From positions 434,001 to 498,000 of the forward strand of contig CAVUKZ010000006.1 of the NCBI GenBank assembly GCA_963742205.1: a stretch of 64,000 nt of DNA. Reading direction: 5' to 3'. Below the pieces are notes generated by a model. That model worked only from the letters and a program-made list of their open reading frames with translations. It ran no database searches and was not told the origin of the DNA. Made by a program: the position numbers and the translations under genes. Position 1 is the stretch's first letter. Every line of letters begins with the position of its first letter. Shown here in pieces: positions 8,394-17,078 of the stretch. The stretch comes from WHSW01 sp963742205. Lineage in GTDB: Bacteria > Actinomycetota > Thermoleophilia > Solirubrobacterales > 70-9.

Positions 8394-10904
8394 TCAGTTC
8401 CAGCCGTCGAGCGCGCTGAGATCGGCGCCCGCCGCCCTCAACCGGTCGACCAGCCGGTCCGCATCCGGCGCCTTGCGCACGGCCTCTCGCACGTCCACCA
8501 ACCCGGAGCGCACGTAGGCCACCATCGTATCGGCGAGCGGCGCAAGTCCCGCGGCCGCTCCCGTTTCGAGCTGATCGGCAAGGCGTGGAAGATCGCCATC
8601 GACCAGGAGCTTGGCGACGGCGCGCGTGCTGGTCAGCAGTTCCCGCGCGGCGATCTTCCCGCCGGTCGCCTTGCGCAGCAGCAGTTGCGCGACGGCGCCG
8701 CGGAAGCAGCGCGAGAGCTGGTCCCGCGCGTGCTGGCGTCGCTCGATGGGCACGAGCTCGATCAGCCGCTGCACGGCGGTCGTGGCCGACGGGGCTTCGA
8801 TCGACGCGATCACCAACCGGTGCTGCGCGGCGGCGTCGATGGCCAGTTGCGCGATGTCTCCGCTGGTCAGCGACTCGATGACGAGCACGTCTGGCTGTTC
8901 GCGAAGCGCCGCCCGTGCTGAAGCGGCGAACCGCGCCGGATCGGTCCCCACCTCGCGCTGGCTCACCAGCGCCTCGCGGTTGACGTGCAGCACGCGGACC
9001 TGCGGCTCGAGCGTGATGATGTAGTCGGCACGCTGCTGATTGAGGAGGTCGACGAAGGCCGCAACGATCGCGGACATGTCGCTGCCCGCCGCGCCGCTCA
9101 CCAGGACCAGGCCGTCCGGCTCGGTCGCGAGCAGTCGTGTCTCCGCGCTCAGTTGCAGATCATCGGCCGTAGCCGCGCGGAGGAAGGAGAAGTGAAAGTT
9201 GGCTCCCGGGCCACGATGATCGCGGAAGGTCGCACAGCGCACGCGTCCGACCTCGGCCAATTCGATCAGCCACTCGGCCGGATCACCGCGCCGGACCGCA
9301 TCGCGCCAGGGCTCCGGCGTGACGTCGGCTATTAGCGCCTCGATATCCGATCCGAGCAGCAGCGGCTCGTCCTGCAGCGGCCGCACGTTGCCACTCACCC
9401 GCACGTACGGGCGGGCCTGCGACACCAGGAAGAGCTCCGAGGCGCCGACCCCGTCGGCCGAGCGCAGGAGACGATCGATGCCGGCGGCGCGTGACGAGGC
9501 GGCCCGGGCCGGCACCTCGATGCGGACGGTCCGAGTCACTGGAGTATCCGGCAGCCGCGCGCCATTCTCGATCGGCGCGCTCGAGGCCGTCGCGTCGGAC
9601 GGCGGGACCGGCACCGTACCCTCGGGGGGCGGCCCTCCGGCTGATTGACCCTGATGACGTGCAGCATCCATAGGTAGGCCTGAAGCGCGATTGGAAACGG
9701 GATGCACCGAAGCCGTGAACGAGGCCAGGACCGACACGGGGGCCGACTGTGTCGTCGAACGAACATCCTCAGAGGCTTCGACTACCGGTGCCGGGACCAC
9801 CGCCTCGACCGGTGGCGCGCTCTCATCATTTTCAGTCAGCTGCTCTACCACGACGGGCGCGGGGGTCTCGATCGCCGCAAACTCCGGCGTGAGCTCGCGC
9901 TCCGCAACGGCTTCCAGGCCGGATAGAGCGGCGTGCGCGATTGCGGGCTCCGCGTCGGTAGTGGCTTCCTTCGCATCGACGGCTGCTCTCTCCGTCTCCG
10001 GCGCGGGACGCGCCGCCTCGGGCTGCTCCGTGAACCCTGACGCCATCGCTGGCGCGACCGAAACAGCTACGGCCTCGACGTCCATGTCCGCGGCTTCGAC
10101 GTCCGGCTGCGGCTGCTCCTCCGGAATTTCGAGCGCGGCGTCGGCCGGCACGAAAGAGGGCTCGAGCGTTTCGATTACGGTCGCCGCGAACTGATCGTCT
10201 GGAATGGGTATCTCGGCAGCGTCGGCGCCAGAGCTCGAGAGACTGGCCTCGGATTCGGCGGACGACTCGGTGCACTCGGTGGAGTCTGGCAGACCGACTT
10301 GCTCCGGCTCGATTGGCTCAGCGGCCTGCCTCGGCTCGACTCGATCGTCGATTGACTCGCCGATGGACCCGGCCGCCACCAGCTCTGGGCCAATCGCGAC
10401 ACCCGTGTGCTCGACAGCCTCGGCACCTTGCGCCTCGACGGACGCGCGATCGCCAGCGTCGGCGTCGCCCGCCAGGTCGTCAGCGACGACCGCTTCGGCG
10501 TCGGCCGCTTCGGCGTCGGAGAATTCGGCCTCGGGTTCCGGCAACGGCTCGCCCGGCTCTTCAACCGGCGTGGCAGCCGTGGTGTCCCGTCGCCGCCGGA
10601 TCTCAATCCAGATGTCGTCCCCGCTTCGGGCCGCGACGACACTGAAGCGGTCGGCCTCACGCGAGGGCAGCTCGTGCTCGACGGCGCCAAGCTCCTTGAG
10701 GGAGACCTGGGCATCGGAAGACAGCAGCTGGCCGAGCATGCCCACCATCGCGCCCAGGTTCATGCCGTGGTTCGACAGGTCGACCGTCCTGGCGCCGGAG
10801 ACGACGATGGGGCGTTCCCCGACGTGCATGACCAGCGCGTCGCCGTCTGCGCGAACCATCGCGGTGAGAAGGGAGTCGACGAGAGCCACAGCCACACCTT
10901 TCAT
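8394..10904 (-). CDS. PilT-like protein with two PilT-type N-domains, long acidic linker and degenerate ATPase core
   Basis: 836 residues. Residues 1-110 resemble a PilT N-terminal domain (SLLTAMVRADGDALVMHVGE, DDIWIEIRRRR). About 110-480 is a low-complexity Ala/Glu/Pro/Val linker. About 490-836 is a second N-domain plus RecA-like core aligned to PilT (QREVGTDPARFAASARAALREQPDVLVIE). The catalytic motifs have decayed: Walker A reads SGAAGSDMSAI with no lysine, the Asp-box ITxEDPIE reads ITLEPQVRV, and the His-box TLHT reads SIEAPS. It is therefore probably not a pilus-retraction ATPase but a regulator or scaffold. Its ATG overlaps the ubiE stop (ATGA). The frame is open throughout. Confidence 0.75.
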   Translation of the reverse strand: MKGVAVALVDSLLTAMVRADGDALVMHVGERPIVVSGARTVDLSNHGMNLGAMVGMLGQLLSSDAQVSLKELGAVEHELPSREADRFSVVAARSGDDIWIEIRRRRDTTAATPVEEPGEPLPEPEAEFSDAEAADAEAVVADDLAGDADAGDRASVEAQGAEAVEHTGVAIGPELVAAGSIGESIDDRVEPRQAAEPIEPEQVGLPDSTECTESSAESEASLSSSGADAAEIPIPDDQFAATVIETLEPSFVPADAALEIPEEQPQPDVEAADMDVEAVAVSVAPAMASGFTEQPEAARPAPETERAAVDAKEATTDAEPAIAHAALSGLEAVAERELTPEFAAIETPAPVVVEQLTENDESAPPVEAVVPAPVVEASEDVRSTTQSAPVSVLASFTASVHPVSNRASGLPMDAARHQGQSAGGPPPEGTVPVPPSDATASSAPIENGARLPDTPVTRTVRIEVPARAASSRAAGIDRLLRSADGVGASELFLVSQARPYVRVSGNVRPLQDEPLLLGSDIEALIADVTPEPWRDAVRRGDPAEWLIELAEVGRVRCATFRDHRGPGANFHFSFLRAATADDLQLSAETRLLATEPDGLVLVSGAAGSDMSAIVAAFVDLLNQQRADYIITLEPQVRVLHVNREALVSQREVGTDPARFAASARAALREQPDVLVIESLTSGDIAQLAIDAAAQHRLVIASIEAPSATTAVQRLIELVPIERRQHARDQLSRCFRGAVAQLLLRKATGGKIAARELLTSTRAVAKLLVDGDLPRLADQLETGAAAGLAPLADTMVAYVRSGLVDVREAVRKAPDADRLVDRLRAAGADLSALDGWN

Positions 10905-11641
10905 CGGCCACTGGCGCGCGAGTCGATAGAGTGGGACGGGCCTGACGCGGAGTGAAGGGTCATCAGGCCAAAGAGCAGGGGGATGACGCGCACGTTCGTG
11001 AATCCGTGTGCAGACAGGCGAGCCGCCACACCCTCGGCACCGGGGTAGCGTTGAATCGACGCCGGGATGTAGCGATAGGTGTCCGGGTCCCCGTGCAACA
11101 GCCAGCCCAGCAGCCCTCCGACGACGGTCAGATAGGCCAGGAAGCACACGCGCAGCACGGTGGATTCGGGGCGGTTGAAGTCGAGTGACAGGAAGCGCCC
11201 CCCCGGCCTCAGCACCCGAGCCACCTCACGGATGGCGGTGTCGAGGTCCGGCACGTTCCGAAGGCCATAGCCAGTCGTGACCACGTCGACCGCGCTCGCC
11301 CCAACAGGCAGCGCAGCCATGTCGCCTGCGACGTAGCGCGGCGGCACCCCGCGGCCCGTGGCCAGGACCAGCATTCGGGGCGTCAAGTCCAGGCCGAACA
11401 CCCGACGCGCGCCAGCAGCCCTCGCCAACCGGGCGACGTCGCCGGTGCCACAAGCGAGATCCAGGACGACATCGGCCGCGCCGATGCCCGCCTCACGGAT
11501 CAGCCGAGCCTTCCAGCGCCGGTCCTGCCCGTACGAGAGCACGCGCGTGATCACGTCGTAGCGATCGGCGATCGTGGCGAACAGCCGGGCCACGTAGCGG
11601 CGCTTGCTCTCTGGCGAATCGAAGGCGGTGTTGAGGGACAC
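10901..11641 (-). CDS. ubiE: Ubiquinone/menaquinone biosynthesis C-methyltransferase
   Basis: 246 residues. SAM-dependent C-methylation of demethylmenaquinol or the ubiquinone precursor. Family motifs are YDVITRVLSYGQDRRWK, the SAM loop VLDLACGTGDVA, GLDLTPRML and the quinone-methyltransferase signature TTGYGLRNVPDLDTAIREVARVLRPGG split over about 125-155. The C-terminal block YRYIPASIQRYPG is also typical. An obligate respirer of this type would use menaquinone, which I infer rather than see. The stop overlaps the next start, so the PilT-like gene is translated from the same message. Confidence 0.9.
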   Translation of the reverse strand: MSLNTAFDSPESKRRYVARLFATIADRYDVITRVLSYGQDRRWKARLIREAGIGAADVVLDLACGTGDVARLARAAGARRVFGLDLTPRMLVLATGRGVPPRYVAGDMAALPVGASAVDVVTTGYGLRNVPDLDTAIREVARVLRPGGRFLSLDFNRPESTVLRVCFLAYLTVVGGLLGWLLHGDPDTYRYIPASIQRYPGAEGVAARLSAHGFTNVRVIPLLFGLMTLHSASGPSHSIDSRASGR

Positions 11642-11698
11642 CGGACTGACGCTCTGCCCCGATCATCGGCGTGCTGAAGCCGCCGATCAAGTGTCGCG

Positions 11699-13102
11699 TC
11701 AGAACCCGAGGAACATCCGGGCAAGACTCGCCGTCATGAACGTGACGGCGAACGCCAGCACCAGGGGCATCAGGGCGCCGATGGCCGCCCATTTCGCGCT
11801 GAGCGTCTCCTTGTAGATCGTGATGATCGTCGTCGCGCAGGGGTTGTGCAGCAGCGAGAACAGCATCAGGTTGACGGCGGTGAGTAGCGTCCAGCCGTGC
11901 TTGTCGATCAGCAACGCGCGCAGCGCGTCGAAGCCCGTCAGGTCGGTCATCATCCCCTGGGCCATGTACACCATCAGCATCGTCGGCACGACGATCTCGT
12001 TCGCCGGAATGGCGATGATGTAGGCGAGCAGGATCACGCCATCGAGCCCGATGGCCCAGCCCAGCGGGTTGAGGGCGCCGGCGATGTGCGCGGCCAGGTT
12101 CTGGCTGCCCACCTCGATGTTGCCGAGGAGCCAGATGACCGCGCCCGCGGGCGCCGCGGTGAGCATCGCGCGCCAGAGCACGAACAACGTGCGGTCGATC
12201 AGGGAGGTATAGAGAATCCGCAGGATGCCCGGACGGCGATACGGGGGCAGTTCGAGGGTGAAGGCGGACGCTTCGCCCTTGAGAATGGTACGCGACAGCA
12301 CCCAGGACACGACGAGCGTGAACATCACACCCACCAGCACGATGGCTACGACCGATCCCGCCGCCACCAGCGACGCCACCGCGGGGGGGAACGAAGCCGC
12401 GACGAACACGGTGGCCAGCATGATCAGCGTCGGAAAGCGCCCGTTGCACGGCACGAAATTGTTGGTGAGGATTGCCACCAGCCGTTCCCGCGGTGAGTCG
12501 ATCACGCGCGTCGCGATGATGCCGGCAGCGTTGCAGCCGAAGCCCATCGCCATGCTCAACGCCTGTTTGCCGTGGGCGCCGGCCTTCTTGAAGAGGAAGT
12601 CCAGGTTGAACGCCACGCGCGGCAGATAGCCGAAGTCCTCGAGGATCGTGAACAACGGGAAGAAGATCGCCATGGGCGGGAGCATCACGCTCACGACCCA
12701 CGCCAGCCCGCGGTAGATCCCGTGCCACAGGAACCCGGTGAGCCACCACGGCGCGCCGACCCGCTCGAACGCCGATGCCGCCAGGTCTTCGAACCAGAAG
12801 AACGCCGTCGCCAGCATCTGCGACGGCACGTTGGCGCCGATGATGGTGAGCCAGAAGACCACAGCGAGGACGCCGAGCATCAGCGGCAGGCCGAGGGTCC
12901 TGGAAGTGACGATGCGATCGATGCGCTGATCCAGCTCGAGCGGACGGGCCCCGCTGTCTCGCACCGCCCGGCGCGTGATGCGCTCGACCTCGCCGTACAG
13001 CGAGGTGACCACTTCCTCTCGGAAGCCGGCCTCGAGCGAGCGCCTCAACGCCGCGGCCTCGCGAACGATGTCCGCCGGAGAGGCGGCTGCGACGTCGCTC
13101 AC
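11699..13102 (-). CDS. feoB: FeoB permease half (ferrous iron transport), separate reading frame
   Basis: 467 residues forming the membrane part of FeoB: a short GDI-like helical start (LYGEVERITRRAV), then repeated membrane spans with two Gate motifs. Conserved segments are LPRVAFNLDFLFKKAGAHGKQAL, MGFGCNAAGI and NNFVPCNGRFP, with the NEIVVPTMLM loop further on. The GTG start at 13102 overlaps the stop of the G-domain gene as GTGA. Normally FeoB is one chain of 650-800 residues. The split lies exactly at the G-domain/membrane boundary, so it is either a natural two-gene FeoB or one lost base in a read with many indels. Confidence 0.85.
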   Translation of the reverse strand: MSDVAAASPADIVREAAALRRSLEAGFREEVVTSLYGEVERITRRAVRDSGARPLELDQRIDRIVTSRTLGLPLMLGVLAVVFWLTIIGANVPSQMLATAFFWFEDLAASAFERVGAPWWLTGFLWHGIYRGLAWVVSVMLPPMAIFFPLFTILEDFGYLPRVAFNLDFLFKKAGAHGKQALSMAMGFGCNAAGIIATRVIDSPRERLVAILTNNFVPCNGRFPTLIMLATVFVAASFPPAVASLVAAGSVVAIVLVGVMFTLVVSWVLSRTILKGEASAFTLELPPYRRPGILRILYTSLIDRTLFVLWRAMLTAAPAGAVIWLLGNIEVGSQNLAAHIAGALNPLGWAIGLDGVILLAYIIAIPANEIVVPTMLMVYMAQGMMTDLTGFDALRALLIDKHGWTLLTAVNLMLFSLLHNPCATTIITIYKETLSAKWAAIGALMPLVLAFAVTFMTASLARMFLGF

Positions 13103-13917
13103 TGGGCCCCCTGCAATGCGATCTTGCGGCTGAAACGAAGGTCCGGCGCCTGCTGGCGGGCAACGAGCTCGGCCAGCTGGCCGGTCGCGAGCGCCTCTTC
13201 CACCGCGGCATCGCCGTCCAGCAGGCGAATCGCAATCCACCGGGCGTTGGGCACGCCGGGCGCGGCGACTTCGATGAGCGGCACGAGCTGTGACACGGCC
13301 CGCTCGAATTCGCGTGTGCCGCGCGAACGAAGCGGCTGGGTGGCGATCTCGCCCGAGGCCACGCCAGCCACGTCGTTGAGCAGCCCCATGATGTTCTCGC
13401 CGGTCCGGGCGACGATCGGCACAACGGGGACGCCGAGGTCACGGGCCAGGCTCCGAGTGTCGACTTCCAGGCCGCGCCGGCGCGCCTCGTCCATCAGGTT
13501 GACGGCGACGACGACCCGATCCGTGATTCCGAGTACCTGAAGGACGAGATAGAGGTTCCGTTCGAGCGCGCTGGCATCGACGACGACGACAGTGCAATCG
13601 GGGCGGCCGAAGAGGAGGAAGTTCCGGGCCACTTCTTCGTCCTGCGAGGCAGAGAGCAGCGAATACGTGCCTGGGAGGTCGACCAGCTTGTAGCGCACGC
13701 CGGCGAGCTGGAACCCGCCCTCGGCGCGCGTCACCGTTTTGCCGGGCCAGTTGCCCGTGTGCTGCCGAAGGCCCGTCAACGCGTTGAAGAGCGTGGACTT
13801 GCCGGTGTTGGGATTGCCGGCGAGCGCGACGGTGCGATCGAAGCCTCCGACCGCCTCCCCGAGGCGGGCCATCTCCGCATGCACCGGACACGATTCGCAG
13901 TTGGCGTGATTCGACAT
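13099..13917 (-). CDS. feoB: FeoB GTPase half (ferrous iron transport)
   Basis: About 272 residues forming the cytosolic G-protein of FeoB. G1 is AGNPNTGKSTLFNALTG, the G2 region is QHTGNWPGKTV, G3 is LVDLPGTYSL, and the NxxD-type specificity motif reads VNLMDEA. An N-terminal CPVH cysteine segment (NCESCPVHAEM) may bind metal. I chose the ATG at 13917; an upstream in-frame ATG at 13938 would overlap the previous gene. It is followed by the permease half with a GTGA overlap and preceded 13 bases upstream by the DtxR-FeoA gene, so all three probably share one iron-regulated transcript. Confidence 0.85.
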   Translation of the reverse strand: MSNHANCESCPVHAEMARLGEAVGGFDRTVALAGNPNTGKSTLFNALTGLRQHTGNWPGKTVTRAEGGFQLAGVRYKLVDLPGTYSLLSASQDEEVARNFLLFGRPDCTVVVVDASALERNLYLVLQVLGITDRVVVAVNLMDEARRRGLEVDTRSLARDLGVPVVPIVARTGENIMGLLNDVAGVASGEIATQPLRSRGTREFERAVSQLVPLIEVAAPGVPNARWIAIRLLDGDAAVEEALATGQLAELVARQQAPDLRFSRKIALQGAQ

Positions 13918-13930
13918 GATGGGGACGGCC

Positions 13931-14938
13931 TTACGCAACCGCGCGGACGAGCACGCGCGCCGACTGCTCCCGACGCAGGGCGATGGTGGTGCCGCGCACG
14001 CGATAGGCGCGTGGGTCGCCGGCGAAGGTCGTGAGGTCCGGCCGCACGCGCGCGCCCGGCGTGAATCCCAGGTCGAGCAGGCGCCGCCGCATGAAGCCGC
14101 GGCAATCCGGATCGAGCGAGATCACTTCTCCGAGATCGCCCGGCGCGAGGTCCGACAAGCGCAGGACGCCGGCACGCGAATCCGCCGGTGCCTCCGCGGG
14201 TTCGACGTAGACATTGGCGGCCAGCAGCGGCGCCAGCACGTACTCGCTCTGGCCATCACTCAGCACCATGCGAGCCGGCGAATGCTCGACGATGTGGACG
14301 ACCTGGCCGAGCCGCAGCCCCAAGGCGGCCAGTTGAGCGAAGGCCAGCGGCGGCTCGTCTTCCAGATGCACGATGCGGACTGGCGTCGCCAGGGGCCAGC
14401 CACTCAGCGCGGTACCCGCCGGCGGGCGAACTTCCCCGTCCCGGCTCGGGATGGAATCTCCGTGCGGATCGGTCTCGGGGTGGCCCATCGCAGCAGACAG
14501 GCGATCGACGTCGGCCGGTGTGAGTTGATGTTCGGCCCGCTCGGCGCGGGAATGGACCTGGCCCACCGGCACTCCCAACTCGTCGGTCAGATAGGTCTCC
14601 CAGAGCCGGTGGGCGCGGAGGACGTGCACCGCAAGACGCTCGCCCTCACCGGTCAATCGGAAGTGGTCGCCCTCGGTGCGGATGAGGCCCTCGCGTTCGA
14701 GCCGCTCCATGAGCGCCAGCAGCGTCCGATCACTCGTCCGGAGAACTCCTTGGAGCGAGGACAGCGTGCCCGGCTGGCCCGCGGCGGCCTGGCCGAGCAG
14801 GTGCTTCAAGGCATTCTCGGCCTGCTCCCGGTTCCGTCGCAGCGCCCTGTGGCGCCAAAGCGCCACCAAGCCGACCCTGGGCCAGAGAGCAACGGCTGAC
14901 GCGGCCAGCACGACGATGAGGACGAAGGTTGGCGTCAC
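13931..14938 (-). CDS. Membrane-anchored DtxR-like protein fused to two FeoA domains
   Basis: About 335 residues. One N-terminal membrane span (TFVLIVVLAASAVALWPRVG), then a winged helix (SLQGVLRTSDRTLLALMERLEREGLI), a DtxR dimerisation helix region with metal-type residues (HRLWETYLTDELGVPVGQVHSRAERAEHQL in parts), and two FeoA SH3-like domains (about 185-260 and 265-335). The ORF opens at a TTG at 14968, but that codon lies inside an inverted repeat, so the GTG at 14938 is preferred. It is first in the feo operon and so could be the FeoA component, a membrane-tethered iron sensor, or both. Tethering a DNA-binding domain to the membrane is unusual. Confidence 0.78.
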   Translation of the reverse strand: MTPTFVLIVVLAASAVALWPRVGLVALWRHRALRRNREQAENALKHLLGQAAAGQPGTLSSLQGVLRTSDRTLLALMERLEREGLIRTEGDHFRLTGEGERLAVHVLRAHRLWETYLTDELGVPVGQVHSRAERAEHQLTPADVDRLSAAMGHPETDPHGDSIPSRDGEVRPPAGTALSGWPLATPVRIVHLEDEPPLAFAQLAALGLRLGQVVHIVEHSPARMVLSDGQSEYVLAPLLAANVYVEPAEAPADSRAGVLRLSDLAPGDLGEVISLDPDCRGFMRRRLLDLGFTPGARVRPDLTTFAGDPRAYRVRGTTIALRREQSARVLVRAVA

Positions 14939-14952
14939 GAGGGTATCGCGAG

Positions 14953-14972
14953 AATTTTGATTACACAAAATT
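14953..14972. promoter_or_regulatory. Perfect inverted repeat, candidate iron-regulator operator
   Basis: AATTTTG-N6-CAAAATT, a perfect 7-base dyad in an AT-rich stretch between the divergent feo operon and the dtxR-type gene. It sits just upstream of the GTG start at 14938 and about 70 bases before the start at 15041, where a DtxR/MntR-type dimer would control one or both directions. Confidence 0.55.
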
Positions 14973-15040
14973 AAACCACGATGTAATGCGAAATGTCAAA
15001 GTCGATTGCACGGAAAATCTGGTAAGCTGATGATTCTGCG

Positions 15041-15730
15041 ATGCTTCCGTCAAGCACCGTCGAGAACTACTTGAAGGCGATCTTTCTCGGCGAGGGGCAG
15101 CTCGGCGCCGGGCAGCGCCTGTTGCCCATGGGCCAGCTGGCCACAGCGCTCGGCGTCGCGCCGGGGACCGCCACGACCATGGTCAAGGCGCTCGCCGAAT
15201 CGGGGCTGGTCGAGTACGAACCGTACAACGGCGTTCGGCTCTCGCCCGCCGGCGAGAAGCTGGCCGCGCTCGTCCTCCGCCGCCATCGCCTGATCGAGCT
15301 GTTCCTGGTCCGGACGCTGGGACTGGCCTGGGACGAGGTCCACGACGAGGCCGAGCACCTGGAGCACGTCGTCTCGGATCGCCTGATCGACCGGATCGAC
15401 GCGATGCTGGGCCAGCCCGAAGTCGACCCGCACGGCGACCCGATCCCGACGGCCGATGGACGGGTGCCGCGGCACGAGTTCGAGACCCTGCTCACCTGCC
15501 CCATTCGTCGGCGCCTGGTGGTCACGCGGGTCACCGATCAGGACGCCGCCTTCCTCCGCTTCATCGAGCAGCATCACCTGATGCCGGGCGAGGAGATCGA
15601 GGTGGAAGCGCGCGACGAGGTGTCCGACAGCGTGCAGCTGCGCGGGCGCGCCGATCAGCGCATCACGATCGGCATGCGCGCGGCGTCCAAGGTGAGAGTC
15701 TCGACAACCGACACCAACTCGCGCGGCTGA
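15041..15730 (+). CDS. DtxR/MntR-family metal-dependent repressor
   Basis: 229 residues with the full DtxR layout: winged helix (STVENYLKAIFLGEG at 5-19 and LATALGVAPGTATTMVKALAESGLV), helical dimerisation domain with metal ligands (RRHRLIELFLVRTLGLAWDEVHDEAEHLEHVVS), and a C-terminal SH3-like domain. It is divergent from the feo operon across a 7-7 inverted repeat, so iron- or manganese-dependent repression of feo and itself is likely. The 3' end overlaps the phosphatase gene by 76 bases, tail to tail. Confidence 0.88.
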   Translation: MLPSSTVENYLKAIFLGEGQLGAGQRLLPMGQLATALGVAPGTATTMVKALAESGLVEYEPYNGVRLSPAGEKLAALVLRRHRLIELFLVRTLGLAWDEVHDEAEHLEHVVSDRLIDRIDAMLGQPEVDPHGDPIPTADGRVPRHEFETLLTCPIRRRLVVTRVTDQDAAFLRFIEQHHLMPGEEIEVEARDEVSDSVQLRGRADQRITIGMRAASKVRVSTTDTNSRG

Positions 15731-16335
15731 CCCGCGACGCCCCCTGAGGGCGGTATCGCGGCCTCGAACTTGGCGGCGCCGAATCCGTACGCGGCCAGCA
15801 CGAAAGGACAGCCGGCCGCGCGCGCGGTATTCGCGTCCGCCGGCGAGTCGCCGACCATCACGCCGAGGCCGCCGGTCGGCGCCAGCAGCGCCCGCAGGCC
15901 CGCGGGATCGGGCTTGCGCGGAAACGGCCCGTCGCCGCCAATCACCTCGGCGAAGAAACCCCGCAGCCCGAGCCCCTCCAGAATCGCGTTCGAGGCGCCG
16001 CGCGGCTTGTTGGTCAGGACCGCCAGCGGTCCGAAACGGGTCAGCAGGGCCAGGACTTCGCTCATCCCGTCATAGGGTCGCGTGTGCTCCAGCAAACGCC
16101 AATCGTAGATGGCCAGGAAGCGGTCGAGTGCCCCGGGCATCCCGGGATCCAGACCCGCATGAGCGAGCGCCCGCTCGACGAGCCGGGCCGCACCGTCGCC
16201 CACCATGGGCACCACCGTGGCGACCTCCAGCGGGGGCCCACCGAAGCCCACGACGAGCTCGGACGCCGCCGCCGCGAGGTCCCGCGCCGAGTCCACCAGG
16301 GTGCCGTCGAGGTCGAAGACGATGGCTCGGGTCAT
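15655..16335 (-). CDS. gph: Phosphoglycolate phosphatase, HAD superfamily
   Basis: 226 residues. HAD motifs: I FDLDGTLVDS near residue 6, II VLTNKPRG, III/IV RKPDP and VMVGDSPADANTARAAG. The cap region is the small helical type of Gph/PGP. It removes phosphate from 2-phosphoglycolate, a product of DNA repair and oxygenase side reactions, although related HAD enzymes accept other substrates. The ATG at 16335 is chosen because residues upstream of it look non-coding. It overlaps the end of the DtxR-type gene on the opposite strand. Confidence 0.82.
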   Translation of the reverse strand: MTRAIVFDLDGTLVDSARDLAAAASELVVGFGGPPLEVATVVPMVGDGAARLVERALAHAGLDPGMPGALDRFLAIYDWRLLEHTRPYDGMSEVLALLTRFGPLAVLTNKPRGASNAILEGLGLRGFFAEVIGGDGPFPRKPDPAGLRALLAPTGGLGVMVGDSPADANTARAAGCPFVLAAYGFGAAKFEAAIPPSGGVAGQPRELVSVVETLTLDAARMPIVMR

Positions 16336-16372
16336 GAAGGCGTGACTCACAGTATCCTGCGGGAGTCGTCGC

Positions 16373-17078
16373 ATGGCCAACCCGCAGTCGCAGCAGCCAT
16401 CCACGCTCGTTCTCTTGTCCGGAGGGCTCGACAGCGCGGTGCTGCTGGCGCACGAGGCGCAGGCGCGACGCGTGTGGCCGGTCTACGTGAAGGTCGGCCT
16501 CGCATGGGAAGCGCTGGAGGTGGAAATGGTCGAGCGCCTGCTGGCGCACCCGAGCCTGCCGGCGAGCGTCGAGCCGCTGTCGATCGTGGAGTTCACGATG
16601 CGCGACGTCTACGCGCCGTCTCACTGGGCGATTCGAGGCGAGCCGCCGGCCTACGACACGCCCGACGAGGACGTCTATCTCACCGGGCGCAACCTCGTGC
16701 TGCTGGCCAAGGCCGGCGTCATGGCCGCCACCAAGCGGGTCGCAGCGCATCGCGCTCGGACCGCTTGCCGGCAATCCGTTTCCCGATGCGCGGCCGGCAT
16801 TCTTCGCCGCCATGCAACACGCGATCGTGCTTGGGCTGGACTACGCCGTGGAAGTGGCGGCGCCTTTTCTCGAGTGGCAGAAAGAGGACGTGATTCGGCG
16901 CGGCCTCGAGCTGTCGGTGCCGCTCGCGCTCACCTTGTCGTGCATGAATCCGGTCGGCGGCGACGATGGCGTGGCTCGCCACTGCGGCCTCTGCAGCAAG
17001 TGCCGCGAACGCCGCGATGCCTTTGCGGCCATCGGACAGGTCGACCCGGCCGTGTACGCGGCCGCGTCGCCGCGCTAG
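16373..17078 (+). CDS. queC: QueC-like 7-cyano-7-deazaguanine synthase, one frameshift
   Basis: About 235 residues. PP-loop ATP site SGGLDS at 16-21, LTGRNLVLLAKAG in the middle, and a C-terminal zinc site formed by the four cysteines in SCMNP...HCGLCSKC. QueC makes preQ0 from 7-carboxy-7-deazaguanine for queuosine. One frame break near 16743 joins the halves. No queD, queE or queF is adjacent, so the rest of the pathway would have to be elsewhere. The shorter length and divergence from standard QueC leave room for a related PP-loop ligase with another substrate. Confidence 0.75.
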
